The notes under the pieces were generated by a model that was given only the letters and a program-made list of their open reading frames with translations, did not search any database and was not told where the DNA came from. A DNA stretch of 64,000 bases, taken from Streptomyces mangrovisoli. GTDB taxonomy: Bacteria; Actinomycetota; Actinomycetes; Streptomycetales; Streptomycetaceae. Below are positions 10,673 to 20,700 of the stretch, piece by piece. Each line of letters opens with the position of its first letter. Positions within the stretch are counted from its first letter, which is position 1. A program made the position numbers and the translations under genes. The stretch lies in NCBI RefSeq assembly GCF_000974985.2, contig NZ_LAVA02000020.1:59368-123367 (forward strand). The letters run 5' to 3'.

Positions 10673-13600
10673 ACCCGCCCACGGGGACCACCCCCGAAAC
10701 CCCGACGCGGGCCACCCCGGCCCCGGGAGCCCTGCCTGGCACGACCGGCGTGGTCGTGCCAGGTGGCTCCGGAGCTGCTCCCGGGACGGCGGGTGCCGTG
10801 CTGCTCGGCGGCGCCGAAGCCGTGTCCGCTGCGGCCGGTGCCGTGCTGCCTGGCGGCACCGCAGCCCTGCCGGGCGCAGCCGGTGGCAAAACCGGTGCCG
10901 GTGGGTCGTACCCGCGTGCGATGCTCGGCCTCGTGGAGACCAAGCCGCTCAGCCCGCGTTTCGTCGGCCGCGTCGACGAGTTGAAGACGCTCGACCTCGC
11001 GCTCGCCCGCGCGGACGCGGGCGAGCCGCAGGCGTTGCTGGTCGGCGGCGAGGCCGGGGTCGGCAAGACCCGCCTCATCGAGGAGTTCGCGACCGCCGCC
11101 TGCCGCCGCGGCGCCGTCGTCGCGCTCGGCGGCTGTGTCGAGATCGGCGCCGACGGGCTGCCGTTCGCCCCCTTCTCCACCGCGCTGCGCGCCCTGCACC
11201 GGGCGCTGCCCGACGAACTCGCCGCCGCGGCCGCCGGCCAGGAGGAGGAACTGGCCCGGCTGCTCCCCGAGTGGGGCGAGACCGGCCAGGGCCGGCACGA
11301 CGAGGAGGGCACCGCCCGCCTCTACGAACTCACCGCGCGCGTCCTGGAACGCGTCGCCACCGGCCGCACCGTCGTCCTCGTCCTGGAGGACCTGCACTGG
11401 GGCGACGCCTCCACCCGCCACCTCCTCGCCTACCTCTTCCGCACCCTGCGCACCGGCCGCCTCCTCGTCCTGGCCAGCTACCGCGCCGACGACATCCACC
11501 GCCGCCACCCCCTGCGCCCGCTGCTCGCCGAACTCGACCGGCTGCGCACCGTCCGCCGCGTCGAACTCGCCCGCTTCACCCGCGAGGAGGTCGGCCGCCA
11601 GATCGCCGGCATCCTCGCCGCCGAACCCGACCCCGCCCAGGTCGACGACATCTTCGAACGCTCCGACGGCAACGCCTTCTTCGTCGAGGAGCTCGCCGTC
11701 GCCGCCGGCGAGGGCTGCTGCACCGGACTGTCGGACTCGCTGCGCGACCTGCTGCTCGTGCGCGTCGAGGCGCTGCCGGAGAGCGCCCAGCGGGTCGCCC
11801 GGATCGTCGCCGAGGGCGGCTCCACCGTCGAGTACCGGCTGCTCGCCGCCGTCGCCCGGTTCGCCGAGGACGACCTCATCGAGGCGCTGCGGGCCGCCGT
11901 CGGCGCCAACATCCTGCTCGCCGCGCCCACCGGCGACGGCTACCGCTTCCGCCACTCCCTGGTCCGCGAGGCCGTCAGCGACGACCTGCTGCCCGGCGAG
12001 CGCTCCCGCCTCAACCGCCGCTACGCCGAAGCCCTGGAGGCCGACCCGACGCTGGTCCCCGCCGACCAGCGCGCCACCCGCCTGGCCAGCTACTGGTACC
12101 ACGCGCACGACCCCGCCAAGGCGCTCCCCGCCGTCCTCGACGCCTCCGTCACCGCCCGCCGCAGGCACGCCTACAGCGAGCAGCTGCGGCTCCTGGAACG
12201 GGCGATGGAGCTGTGGGACGCGGCCCCCGAGGCCGTGCGGGCCGGGCTGCGCCCCGCCGCGAGCGTCGGCGCCTTCCCGCCCTGCGGCTGCGACCCGGAC
12301 TCCACCCCGCTGCGCTTCCTCGACCTGCTCGCGGAGGCCACGTTCGCGGGCCGCTTCAGCGGCGAGCGCGAACGCGCGCTGAAGATCACCAAGCGGGCGC
12401 TGCGGCTGCTGGAGGACGACCACGACCCGCACGCGAGCGGCCGGGCGTGCGCGAGCGGCGGGAACCCGCAGCGCGCCGCCTGGTTCTGGGTCCAGCGCTC
12501 CCGGCTGGTCAGCGCCCAGGGCCGGGGCGACGGCCGCGCGGAGCTCGCCACCGCCGAGGAGCTGGTGCGCGGGCTGCCCCCGTCCGAGGTGCACGCCGAG
12601 GTGCTCAGCCTGATCGCCTCCTGGGCGATGGTGCACGAACCCGGGCCCGAGGCGCTGTCCGCCGCCGAGCGGGCGGTGGAGTACGCCCGCATGGTCGGCG
12701 CCCGCGAGATCGAGCTGAACGCGCGCCTCACCCTGGCCGGCCTCAGGGTCGACGCGGGCGCCACCGAGGCCGGACTCACCCAGATGCGCGAGGTCATGCG
12801 CCAGGCGCTGGACGAGGGCGTGCACGACGTCGCGGGCCGCGCCTACGTCAATCTGCCGGCCCAGCTGGAGTCGGTGGGCCGCTCCCAGGAGGCCGTCCCC
12901 GTCCTGCGCGAGGGCGTCGCCTTCGTGCAGCGGCTCGGCCTGCTGCACAGCGAGGACTGGGTGTGGGGCAACCTCGGCGAGTCGCTGTACTCCCTCGGCC
13001 GCTGGGACGAGGCCGAGCAGGCCGCCGCACAGGCGCTGCGCCGCCCCGGCGCCAAGCCGCAGGGCCTGGCCGCCCTGACCCTGGCCGCCCTGGCCCTCGC
13101 CCGAGGGGAGGGCGCGGAGGCGGCCCGCCGGCTCGCCGCCGCCCGCGGCCACTTCGGCAGCCACGACCCGATGCCCCAGCAGTGGCTGCCGCTCGCCCGG
13201 ATCGGCGTCGGCATCGCCGCCGCCGGGGGCCGCACGGCGGACGCCCGCGCGGAGCTGGCCGCCGCCCTCGACGCAGGAGCGCCGCCCGGCACCCAGTACG
13301 AGGGCTGGCCGCTGCTGCTGGCCGCCGCCACGGCCGAGGCCGACGCCCGGGGCGCGGCCGCCGCCGAGCCCGGCCGGAGCGACGCCCTGGACCGCATCCG
13401 CGCCGCCGCCAAGCGGCTCACCACCGGCGCGCCCCTCTGGCTCGCCCACGAGCTGTGGGTCCGTGCCGAGCTCGCCCGCGCCGACGGCGCGGACACCGCC
13501 GACGCCTGGGCGGAGGTGGTCGGCGCCTTCGAACAGCTCCAGCGGCCCTACGACCTCGCCCGGGTACGGCTCCGGCTCGCGCAGGCGCTGCTCGCGGCCG

Positions 13601-14001
13601 GCGGGGACGACGAACGGGACCGGGCCGCCGAGCTGCTCCGGCTGGCCGGCGCGGTCGCGGAGCATCTCGGCGCCCGGCCGCTCGCCGACGCGGCCGCCCT
13701 GCTCGCCCAGCGCGGCCGCCTGGTCCTCGCCCGGCACCTCTCGCGGCCGCCCGCCGCCACCGACCCGGCCGAGGCGCTCGGCCTCACCAGCCGGGAGCGG
13801 GACGTGCTGCGGCTGGTGTCCGCGGGCCGCAGCAACCGGCAGATCGCCGAGGAGCTGTTCATCTCGCCCAAGACGGCCAGCGTGCACGTGTCGAACATCC
13901 TGGCCAAGCTCGGCGTCGGGGGCCGCGGCGAGGCGGCGGCGGTGGCCCACCGCATGGGTCTGTTCCCGCCGGGTGAGGGGGACCGGGCCAAAACGGGCTG
14001 A
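10669..14001 (+). CDS. LAL-type LuxR transcriptional regulator
   Basis: A large ATP-binding LuxR regulator of up to 1110 residues. Walker A is GGEAGVGKTR (126-135) and a Walker B-like VVLVLEDLHWGD lies at about 227-238. TPR-like helices fill the middle. The LuxR helix-turn-helix sits at the C-terminus (about 1042-1100; LTSRERDVLRLVSAGRSNRQ, then FISPKTASVHVSNILAKL). Such proteins activate metabolic or antibiotic clusters in response to a ligand. Residues 1-84 are a Gly/Pro/Ala repeat unlike the rest; the family normally starts near the ATG at 10921 (MLGLVETKPLSPRFVGR). The GTG at 10669 is kept because it overlaps the previous stop, but 10921 is a serious alternative. Confidence 0.88.
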   Translation: MNPPTGTTPETPTRATPAPGALPGTTGVVVPGGSGAAPGTAGAVLLGGAEAVSAAAGAVLPGGTAALPGAAGGKTGAGGSYPRAMLGLVETKPLSPRFVGRVDELKTLDLALARADAGEPQALLVGGEAGVGKTRLIEEFATAACRRGAVVALGGCVEIGADGLPFAPFSTALRALHRALPDELAAAAAGQEEELARLLPEWGETGQGRHDEEGTARLYELTARVLERVATGRTVVLVLEDLHWGDASTRHLLAYLFRTLRTGRLLVLASYRADDIHRRHPLRPLLAELDRLRTVRRVELARFTREEVGRQIAGILAAEPDPAQVDDIFERSDGNAFFVEELAVAAGEGCCTGLSDSLRDLLLVRVEALPESAQRVARIVAEGGSTVEYRLLAAVARFAEDDLIEALRAAVGANILLAAPTGDGYRFRHSLVREAVSDDLLPGERSRLNRRYAEALEADPTLVPADQRATRLASYWYHAHDPAKALPAVLDASVTARRRHAYSEQLRLLERAMELWDAAPEAVRAGLRPAASVGAFPPCGCDPDSTPLRFLDLLAEATFAGRFSGERERALKITKRALRLLEDDHDPHASGRACASGGNPQRAAWFWVQRSRLVSAQGRGDGRAELATAEELVRGLPPSEVHAEVLSLIASWAMVHEPGPEALSAAERAVEYARMVGAREIELNARLTLAGLRVDAGATEAGLTQMREVMRQALDEGVHDVAGRAYVNLPAQLESVGRSQEAVPVLREGVAFVQRLGLLHSEDWVWGNLGESLYSLGRWDEAEQAAAQALRRPGAKPQGLAALTLAALALARGEGAEAARRLAAARGHFGSHDPMPQQWLPLARIGVGIAAAGGRTADARAELAAALDAGAPPGTQYEGWPLLLAAATAEADARGAAAAEPGRSDALDRIRAAAKRLTTGAPLWLAHELWVRAELARADGADTADAWAEVVGAFEQLQRPYDLARVRLRLAQALLAAGGDDERDRAAELLRLAGAVAEHLGARPLADAAALLAQRGRLVLARHLSRPPAATDPAEALGLTSRERDVLRLVSAGRSNRQIAEELFISPKTASVHVSNILAKLGVGGRGEAAAVAHRMGLFPPGEGDRAKTG
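10735..10763. promoter_or_regulatory. Perfect 12-bp inverted repeat in 5' part of LAL gene
   Basis: CCTGGCACGACC, a 5-base loop, then GGTCGTGCCAGG. Flanking GGAGCC/GGCTCC can extend the stem past an asymmetric bulge. It is either coding DNA, or, if translation starts at 10921, an untranslated hairpin or operator. Confidence 0.5.
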
Positions 14002-14114
14002 GCGGGCCGCCGGGCGGCCGCCCCGGCGGGGGTCCGAGCTACCGCCTCGCGTGCCGGTGGACGTACGGTCGTAGGGACGATGCACGACGCACCTGCCGCG
14101 GGGGAGGAAGAAAC

Positions 14115-14288
14115 ATGTTCGGTGCCTTCGAGGAACTGTTCGCACCCGGCCGCAAGCACACGCACGACGAGCAGAAGCGGCTGGAGCTCAGCCGCGAGGA
14201 CATAGGCGACAGCGACCCGGGCCGGGGCCCGATAGACCTCGACTCCGGCACGGTCGTCGTACGCCCGCCCGCGCCCGAGGGCGAGTGA
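14115..14288 (+). CDS. DUF6191-like small protein
   Basis: A 57-residue peptide that starts MFGAFEELFAPGRKHTHDEQ after a GGAGGAAG Shine-Dalgarno. It continues with a short charged helix and a conserved-looking SDPGRGPIDLDSGTVVV segment. I recognise this pattern as the small actinobacterial family DUF6191, whose function is unknown. It sits between the LAL regulator and the convergent sugar dehydrogenase gene, 5 bp from the latter's stop, so the two transcripts overlap at their ends. Family assignment is from memory; the coding call rests on the Shine-Dalgarno, the composition and the family pattern. Confidence 0.7.
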   Translation: MFGAFEELFAPGRKHTHDEQKRLELSREDIGDSDPGRGPIDLDSGTVVVRPPAPEGE

Positions 14289-14292
14289 CGCG

Positions 14293-15453
14293 CTACGACA
14301 CCTTCAGCTCCAGGATCCGGTCGTCGCCCGGCTTCGGGTCGCCGCGGCCGTCGGTGTTGCTGGTGGTCAGCCACACCTTGCCGTCGCCCGCGGCCACGAC
14401 CGTGCGCAGCCGGCCGTACTTCCCCGTGAGGAACGCCTGCGGGGCCGCCGACGCCTTCGTGCCGTCCAGCGGGATGCGCCACAGCCGCTGACCCTTGAGC
14501 GCGGCCATCCAGATCACGCCGTCGACATAGGCGATCCCGCTCGGGGAGGCGTCGTCGGTGTGCCACTCGGCGATCGGGTTCTGGTACGCCGGGTCCTTCG
14601 AGAGGCCCTCCGCGTCCGGCCAGCCGTAGTTGCCGCCGGGCTTGATCGCGTTCAGCTCGTCCCAGGTGTCCTGCCCGAACTCCGAGGCGAACAGCCGCTG
14701 TTTGTCGTCCCAGGCCAGGCCCTGCACATTGCGGTGGCCATAGGTGTAGACGGGGGAGTCGTGGAACGGGTTGCCGGGCGCCGGCTCGCCCTCCGGGGTC
14801 ATCCGCAGGATCTTGCCGCCGAGCGACTTCTTGTCCTGCGCGAGGCCCCGCTGCCCGCTCTCGCCCGTGCCCGCGTACAGCATCCCGTCCGGGCCGAACG
14901 CGATCCGGCCGCCGTTGTGGATGTAACCCTTGGGTATGCCCTTGAATATCGTGTCGGGCGCGCCCAGCCGCTCGCCCGCGGGCTTCTTCTCGTCGTACCG
15001 CATCCGCACGATGCGGTTGTCGGAGGCCGAGGTGAAGTAGGCGTAGACCATGTGGTCGGAGGCGTAGTCGGGGGAGAGCGCGAGGCCCAGCAGCCCGCCC
15101 TCGCCCGCCGCCGACACCCCGGAGACCGAGCCCAGCTCCGCCTTCTTCCCGGTCGTGGCGTCGACCCGGGTGATCGTGCCGTCGTCGCGCGAGGCCACCA
15201 GCAGATCCCCGCCGGGCAGCACGGCCACGCCCCAGGGCGTCTTCAGACCGGTGGTGAGCGTGCGCAACACGGTGACCGAGCCCTTGGCGGGCGGCACCGA
15301 CGCGCTCGTGCCCGCGGCCGTCGACGGCGCGGCGGAGGTCGCGGACGCGCTCGCGCCCTCGCCCGTGGACGCACCGCCCCCGCCCGACGAGCAGCCGGCC
15401 ACCAGCAGCAGCACGGTCGCGGACAACACGGCGGAGCCACCTCGACGTCCCAC
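14293..15453 (-). CDS. PQQ-type sugar dehydrogenase lipoprotein
   Basis: A 386-residue exported lipoprotein: the signal peptide ends in the lipobox LVAGC (Cys21), followed by a Ser/Gly/Ala/Thr-rich linker to residue 60. The rest is a six-bladed propeller of the soluble glucose/sorbosone dehydrogenase family: LKTPWGVAVLPGGDLLVA, DGTITRVD, YIHNGGRIAFGPDGMLYAGTG with the catalytic-type His, GHRNVQGLAWD, and GGNYGWPDAEG. It probably oxidises a sugar at the cell surface with PQQ as cofactor, but many such Streptomyces proteins have no proven substrate. The start is GTG at 15453. A 22-bp repeat array lies upstream. Confidence 0.87.
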   Translation of the reverse strand: MGRRGGSAVLSATVLLLVAGCSSGGGGASTGEGASASATSAAPSTAAGTSASVPPAKGSVTVLRTLTTGLKTPWGVAVLPGGDLLVASRDDGTITRVDATTGKKAELGSVSGVSAAGEGGLLGLALSPDYASDHMVYAYFTSASDNRIVRMRYDEKKPAGERLGAPDTIFKGIPKGYIHNGGRIAFGPDGMLYAGTGESGQRGLAQDKKSLGGKILRMTPEGEPAPGNPFHDSPVYTYGHRNVQGLAWDDKQRLFASEFGQDTWDELNAIKPGGNYGWPDAEGLSKDPAYQNPIAEWHTDDASPSGIAYVDGVIWMAALKGQRLWRIPLDGTKASAAPQAFLTGKYGRLRTVVAAGDGKVWLTTSNTDGRGDPKPGDDRILELKVS

Positions 15454-15527
15454 GATCTCGACCCCTTCCCCACTTCCGCACGAACGGCCTCACCCTGCAT
15501 TACACCGCTCGCGCCCCACGAGTTCCC

Positions 15528-15632
15528 GGCGAAGGCGATACGAGTGCAAGGCGAAAGCGATCCCGCGTGCCCGGCGAAAGCGATCCCAGTGCCCGGCGAA
15601 GGCGATACGCGTGCCCGGCGAAGGCGGTCCGA
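15528..15632. repeat. 22-bp tandem repeat array, about 4.7 copies
   Basis: Units begin at 15528, 15550, 15573, 15595 and 15617 (22, 23, 22 and 22 bp apart). The consensus is GGCGAARGCGAT followed by a variable ACG or CCC and GTGCCC. The array fills the intergenic space between the sugar dehydrogenase start and the aldo/keto reductase stop. Confidence 0.85.
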
Positions 15633-15641
15633 CGCCCCCGC

Positions 15642-16640
15642 TCAGTCCCAGGAGCCCTGGGCCGTCGGCAGGCCGGTCAGCGTCCTGAGATCGTGCTCGG
15701 TCAGCCGCAGCGCCGGTGCCGCCGCGTTCTCCCGCACCCAGCGCTCCCGCTTGGCGCCCGGCACCGCGATCACGTGCCGGCCCTGGCCCAGCACCCAGGC
15801 GAGCGCCACCTGGGCCGCGGTGACCTGCTCGCCGTGGCGCCGGGCGATGCGGCGCAGACCGGCCACGATCGGCTGGTTCGCGGCCATCATCTCCGCCGTG
15901 AAGCGGGGGTGCCGGGCGCGCAGGTCGTCCGGCTCGAACCCCTCGCCCGGGGTGAGCGTGCCGGTCAGGAAGCCGTTGCCGAGCGGCATCGCGGCGAGGA
16001 AGCCCACCCCGCGCGCCTCGCACCACGGCAGCAGCGCGTCCAGCGCCTCCGCCGACCACAGCGACAACTCGGCCTCGACCGCGCTCACCGGGAACACCTG
16101 CTGCACACGCTCCAGTTGACGGATCGTCGCGTCGTGCAGCCCGGAACCCGAGCGCCGGCCGCCGCGCGCCCCGACCGCGCACAGCCCCAACGTCCTTACT
16201 TTTCCGGCCTGTACGAGCTCCGCCATCGCGCCCCAGGTCTCCTCCACCGGGACCTCGGGGTCGGCGCGGTGCAGCTGGTAGAGGTCGATCACGTCGGTCT
16301 GGAGCCGTCGCAGCGACGCGTCGCAGGCCCGTCTCACGTACCCGGGGCGGCCGTTGGCCACGATGTGCTGCTCGCCCACCAGCAGGCCGACCTTGGTCGA
16401 CACGAACGCGTCCGCCCGCCGCTCCTTCAACACCCGCCCCAGCAGCAGCTCGTTGGTGAAGGGGCCGTACATGTCCGCGGTGTCGAGCAGCGTGGCACCC
16501 AGGTCAAGTGCCGCGTGCACGGCCCTGACCGACTCCTCGCCGCGTTGCCGGGAACCGCTGTAGGCCCAGCTCATCGGCATGCACCCGAGGCCGACTGCCC
16601 CCACCGCGAGCGCCCCCGCGCCGATCGTCCTGCGCTCCAC
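15642..16640 (-). CDS. Aldo/keto reductase
   Basis: A 332-residue NAD(P)H-dependent (alpha/beta)8 barrel oxidoreductase. The catalytic tetrad is visible: Asp and Tyr in LLDTADMYGPFTNE (about residues 51-64), Lys in FVSTKVG, and His in DLYQLHRADP. The C-terminal cofactor loop includes IAVPGAKRERWVREN. The N-terminal VGLGCMPMSWAYSG matches the broad AKR11/13 group (perakine or IolS-like). The substrate cannot be deduced. The start is GTG at 16640, and it is divergent from the hydroxyacid dehydrogenase by 74 bp. Confidence 0.92.
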   Translation of the reverse strand: MERRTIGAGALAVGAVGLGCMPMSWAYSGSRQRGEESVRAVHAALDLGATLLDTADMYGPFTNELLLGRVLKERRADAFVSTKVGLLVGEQHIVANGRPGYVRRACDASLRRLQTDVIDLYQLHRADPEVPVEETWGAMAELVQAGKVRTLGLCAVGARGGRRSGSGLHDATIRQLERVQQVFPVSAVEAELSLWSAEALDALLPWCEARGVGFLAAMPLGNGFLTGTLTPGEGFEPDDLRARHPRFTAEMMAANQPIVAGLRRIARRHGEQVTAAQVALAWVLGQGRHVIAVPGAKRERWVRENAAAPALRLTEHDLRTLTGLPTAQGSWD

Positions 16641-16714
16641 CTGCTCGTGAACCTCCCTGTTGGCACACCCAACCTAACCTCTGCCGCCACCGGAGCTGAC
16701 ATAGCCTCCTGACC

Positions 16715-17677
16715 ATGAGTACTGACGTATGGCTGCCCATTCCGCCGGACGAGATCCCAGGGCTCCCCGAGGGCCCCGTCTACCGGTTCTGGGACGGCGG
16801 CGACGACGGCCGCCAGGAGTTCCCCGCGGACCCCGCCGACTGCGCGGTGTACGTGGTGCCGTACATGAAGCGGCAGCCCGTCAAGGTGCGTCCGCTGGCG
16901 CGGATGACCAACCTCCGGCTGATCCAGACGCTGACCGCGGGCGTGGACGACATCACCTCGGTGCTCGACCTCGTCGCGCCGGGCGTGACGCTGTGCAACG
17001 CGCGCGGCGTCCACGACGCCAGCACCGCCGAACTCGCCGTCACCCTCACGCTCGCGTCCCTGCGCGGCGTCCCCGGGTTCGTGCGGGCCCAGGACCGGGG
17101 GCGCTGGCAGAGCGGCTTCCACCCGGCGCTCGCCGACAAGAACGTGCTCATCGTCGGGTACGGCGCCATCGGCGAGGCCGTCGAGGACCGGCTCGTCCCG
17201 TTCGAGGTGGCGCGGGTGACACGTGTCGCGCGCTCGGAGCGCACGGCGGCGCGCGGCCCGGTGCATCCGATCGCCGCCCTGCCCGCCCTGCTGCCCGAGG
17301 CCGACGTCGTCATCCTCTCGACGCCGCTCAACGACGCCACCCGCGGCCTGGCCGGACCCGAGTTCCTCGCCCGGATGAAGGACGGCGCGCTGCTCGTCAA
17401 CGTCGCGCGCGGCGCCGTGGTGGACACCGAGGCCCTGCTCGCGGAGGTGACGACCGGCCGGATCTGCGCCGCCCTGGACGTCGTCGACCCCGAACCCCTG
17501 CCCCCGGAGCACCCGTTGTGGAGCGCGCCGGGCGTGCTCATCAGCCCGCACGTCGGCGGCCCCACCTCCGCCTATCTGCCGCGCGCGAAAAGGCTTCTGG
17601 TGGACCAGTTGGGGCGTTTCGTGAACCATCGGCCGCTCGGCCACGTGATCCTGGTGACGGGCTCGGCCGGCGCATGA
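16715..17677 (+). CDS. D-isomer 2-hydroxyacid dehydrogenase
   Basis: A 320-residue NAD(P)-dependent oxidoreductase. The Rossmann fingerprint VLIVGYGAIGEAVEDRL lies at about residues 145-161. The catalytic residues of the family are present: Arg in LVNVARGAVVD, Glu in DVVDPEPLPPEHPLW, and His in LISPHVGGP. It would reduce a 2-keto acid to its D-hydroxy acid or the reverse; GyaR/PdxB/SerA relatives differ too much to pick a substrate. It is clearly distinct from SerA in this window, which is longer and has a regulatory tail. It is monocistronic and divergent from the aldo/keto reductase gene. Confidence 0.92.
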   Translation: MSTDVWLPIPPDEIPGLPEGPVYRFWDGGDDGRQEFPADPADCAVYVVPYMKRQPVKVRPLARMTNLRLIQTLTAGVDDITSVLDLVAPGVTLCNARGVHDASTAELAVTLTLASLRGVPGFVRAQDRGRWQSGFHPALADKNVLIVGYGAIGEAVEDRLVPFEVARVTRVARSERTAARGPVHPIAALPALLPEADVVILSTPLNDATRGLAGPEFLARMKDGALLVNVARGAVVDTEALLAEVTTGRICAALDVVDPEPLPPEHPLWSAPGVLISPHVGGPTSAYLPRAKRLLVDQLGRFVNHRPLGHVILVTGSAGA

Positions 17678-17782
17678 CCCGGGGCCGCGCGCGCATCTGA
17701 TCCGCTTCGGGCACCCTCCGCAGTTCCCCGAACGCGGTGCGTGCGCGCGTTCCCGCTGGTCGTCACGGAGCGTAGAGGAACT

Positions 17783-20700
17783 ATGTCCCTGAGTGACGAG
17801 ACTGGTGTATCGTCCCGACAGGGGCTGCGCCGCGCACCGTTCGGCGCCGGGGATGGACATTGCAGACTTGTGAGGGGGGCGACGGGCGATGCACGGCCTA
17901 TGGACGAACGATCCGACGCGGCGAAGCCGCCGACGGCGACCCTGGCACACGGTCGCGCGCAGACGCGGCCGTCACGGCAGTCACCATGGCCACCACGGCG
18001 GCCATCACGGTCCACACCACCACCGCAGGCACAGCGGCCGCAGGCGGCACGCGCAGCCGGGACACCCGGAGCCCCGGGACCCTGGGGCGTTGCGGACCGG
18101 GGGAACCCGGTGACCGCGCTCCCGTCGCCCACGACCGCCCTCCACGGAAGGCTGCGGCCGCAGCCCTCCCCGAGGGTGCTGCTGCCCCGGTCGCCGTCCG
18201 GCGGACCGGACGGGACGAGCCTGGTCCACCAGCTCGCACTGGCCCTGGTGTGCGCGGGATACGCCGTCGGTTCCGCGCTCGACTGGGGCTCCACCGAACT
18301 CGCGCTGATCATGGGGGACTTCGGGCTGAGCGCCGCGGCCGGCACCGCCGCGGTCTCCTGTTTCGTCTACGCCCGCGGACCCCGGGTCCGCTTTCGGCCC
18401 GCCTGGCTGCTGTTCGCCCTCTCCTCGGCGATGGCGGCCCTCGGCAACGGTGTCTGGGGGTGGTACGAGGTGGTGCTCGACCAGCCCGTGCCCAGCCCCA
18501 GCTGCGCCGACCTGTTCTTCCTGTGCTTCGCCCCGCCGGCGATCGTGGGCCTGCTGGTCCTCGCCAAGCGGCCGGTGACCAAGGCCGGCTGGGTCTGCCT
18601 GGCGCTCGACGCCTGGCTGATCGGCGGCTCGCTGCTCACCCTGTCGTGGAGTCTGGCGCTCGCCCAGGCGGCCAAGTTCGACGGGCCGAGCGTGGCCCAC
18701 ACCGCGCTCTCGCTGGCGTATCCGCTGCTGGACATCGCCCTGGTCAGCATGGTGCTCGTGCTGCACTTCCGGCGGACGGCGGTCAACCGCTCCGCGGTCA
18801 ACACCGCGGTCGGCGCGCTCGCCCTCACCGTGATGTGCGACGCGCTGTTCACCTCGCCGCTGCTGCACAGCAGTTACCACTCCGGGCAGCTGCTCGACGC
18901 GGGCTGGTTCGCCGGTTCGCTGCTGCTCGCCGCGGCCCCCTGGGTCGGCCCCCGGCACGGTCAGCCGGAATCCGTCGGCCCGGACCTCGGCAAGGAGCGC
19001 GCGGAGCCAGGGGAACGAGGGGAGCGCGGGGAATCCGGCAAGGACCGCGCGGACCGGGCCGAGCAGCTCGCGGACCGGGCCGAGAAGCTCGCGGATCAGG
19101 CCGAGCAGTACCCCGACCACGCCGAGCAGCACCCCGACCACCGCCAGCAGCACCCCGACCACGGCGAGAACCGCCCCGACCACGGCGACGGCCGCGCGGA
19201 CCCGGCCGGGGAACCGCAGGACCCCGGCGAGGAGCACGGCTACGCGCTCCGGGATCAGCTCCGCGAGCAGCTCCCCGCCCCGCGCGACCCCCGTCGCCCG
19301 CGGCCGCCCGTACCGGGGGGTGATCACAGCCGGTATCCGGCCGGCCGGCCCATCGCCGGATCCCTGGCCGCGCTCACGCCGTACCTCGCCGCGGCCGTCT
19401 GCACCCTGGGCATCCTCTACAACGTCCTCAACGGCCGCAGCCCCGACCGCGTGGTGCTGATGACCGCGGGCGCCGTCGTGCTCGCCCTCGTGGTCCGCCA
19501 GGGCATCATGCTGCTCGACAACATCACCCTCACCCAGGAACTGGCGCAGAAGGAGAACCACTTCCGCTCCCTGGTGCAGGGCTCCAGCGACGTCATCATG
19601 ATCGCCGCGCCCAACGGTGTCCTGCGCTACGTCTCCCCGGCCGCGGCCGGGGTCTACGGCCGCCCGGCCGAGGACCTGGTGGGCACCGAGCTGGCCGGCC
19701 TGATCCACCCCGAGGACCTGGGCTGCGTGGTGCACGAGGTGCGCCGCTTCCTCGCCACCAGCCCCGCCGAGGAACCCACCACCCGCATCGAGTGCCGCTT
19801 CCGCTCCGGCGGGGGCGGCTGGCTCAACGTGGAGTCCACCGTCAACCGGCACCACGGCGGCCTGATCTTCAACAGCCGGGACGTGACCGAGCGGGTGCGC
19901 CTCCAGGCGCAGCTCCAGCACAACGCCGAGCACGACCCGCTCACCGACCTGCCCAACCGCGCCCTGTTCACCCGGCGCGTGCAGCAGGCGCTGTCCGGCC
20001 GCCGGGCCTCCGACCGGGGTGACCGGCTGCGCGGCACCGCCGTGCTCTTCATCGACCTCGACGGCTTCAAGGCCGTCAACGACACGATCGGGCACCAGGC
20101 CGGGGACGAACTGCTCGTCCAGGCCGCCCGCAGACTCCAGGACGCGGTCCGGCACGGCGACACCGCGTCCCGGCTCGGCGGCGACGAGTTCGCGGCCCTG
20201 ATCGTGGGGGACGGCACCCGTGACCGGACCGCCCGGGAGCGGCACATCCTGGAGCTCGCCGACCGCCTCAGGATCACCCTCTCCCAGCCCTACCTCATCG
20301 ACGGCAACGATGTCCGGGTGGCCGCCTCCATCGGCGTCGCCTTCGCCGAACCGGGGCTCGGAGCGGGGGAGTTGCTGCGCAACGCGGACCTGGCGATGTA
20401 CCGGGCCAAGGCCGCGGGCAAGGGCCGGGTCGAGCTGTACAAGCCGCAGATGCAGCAGGACGTCGTACGCAAGGCGGAGCTGGCCACGCGGCTGCGGGCC
20501 GCACTGCACGACGGCGAGTTCACGCTGCTGCACCAGCCGGTGGTGTCCCTGGCGGACGGCCGGATCACGTCGGTCACCGCCCAGGCGCGCTGGCGGTCCT
20601 CGCAGGGCGTGCTCTTCACCCCCGCCGAGTTCCTCAGGGTCGCCGAGGACGGCGACCGCACCGCCGAACTCGGCCGGTGGATGCTGGAGGAGGCCGTCGA

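Noticed and set aside
16715..17677. Second serA
   Set aside because: It lacks the allosteric and ACT domains and is only 320 residues, so it is called a general D-2-hydroxyacid dehydrogenase.
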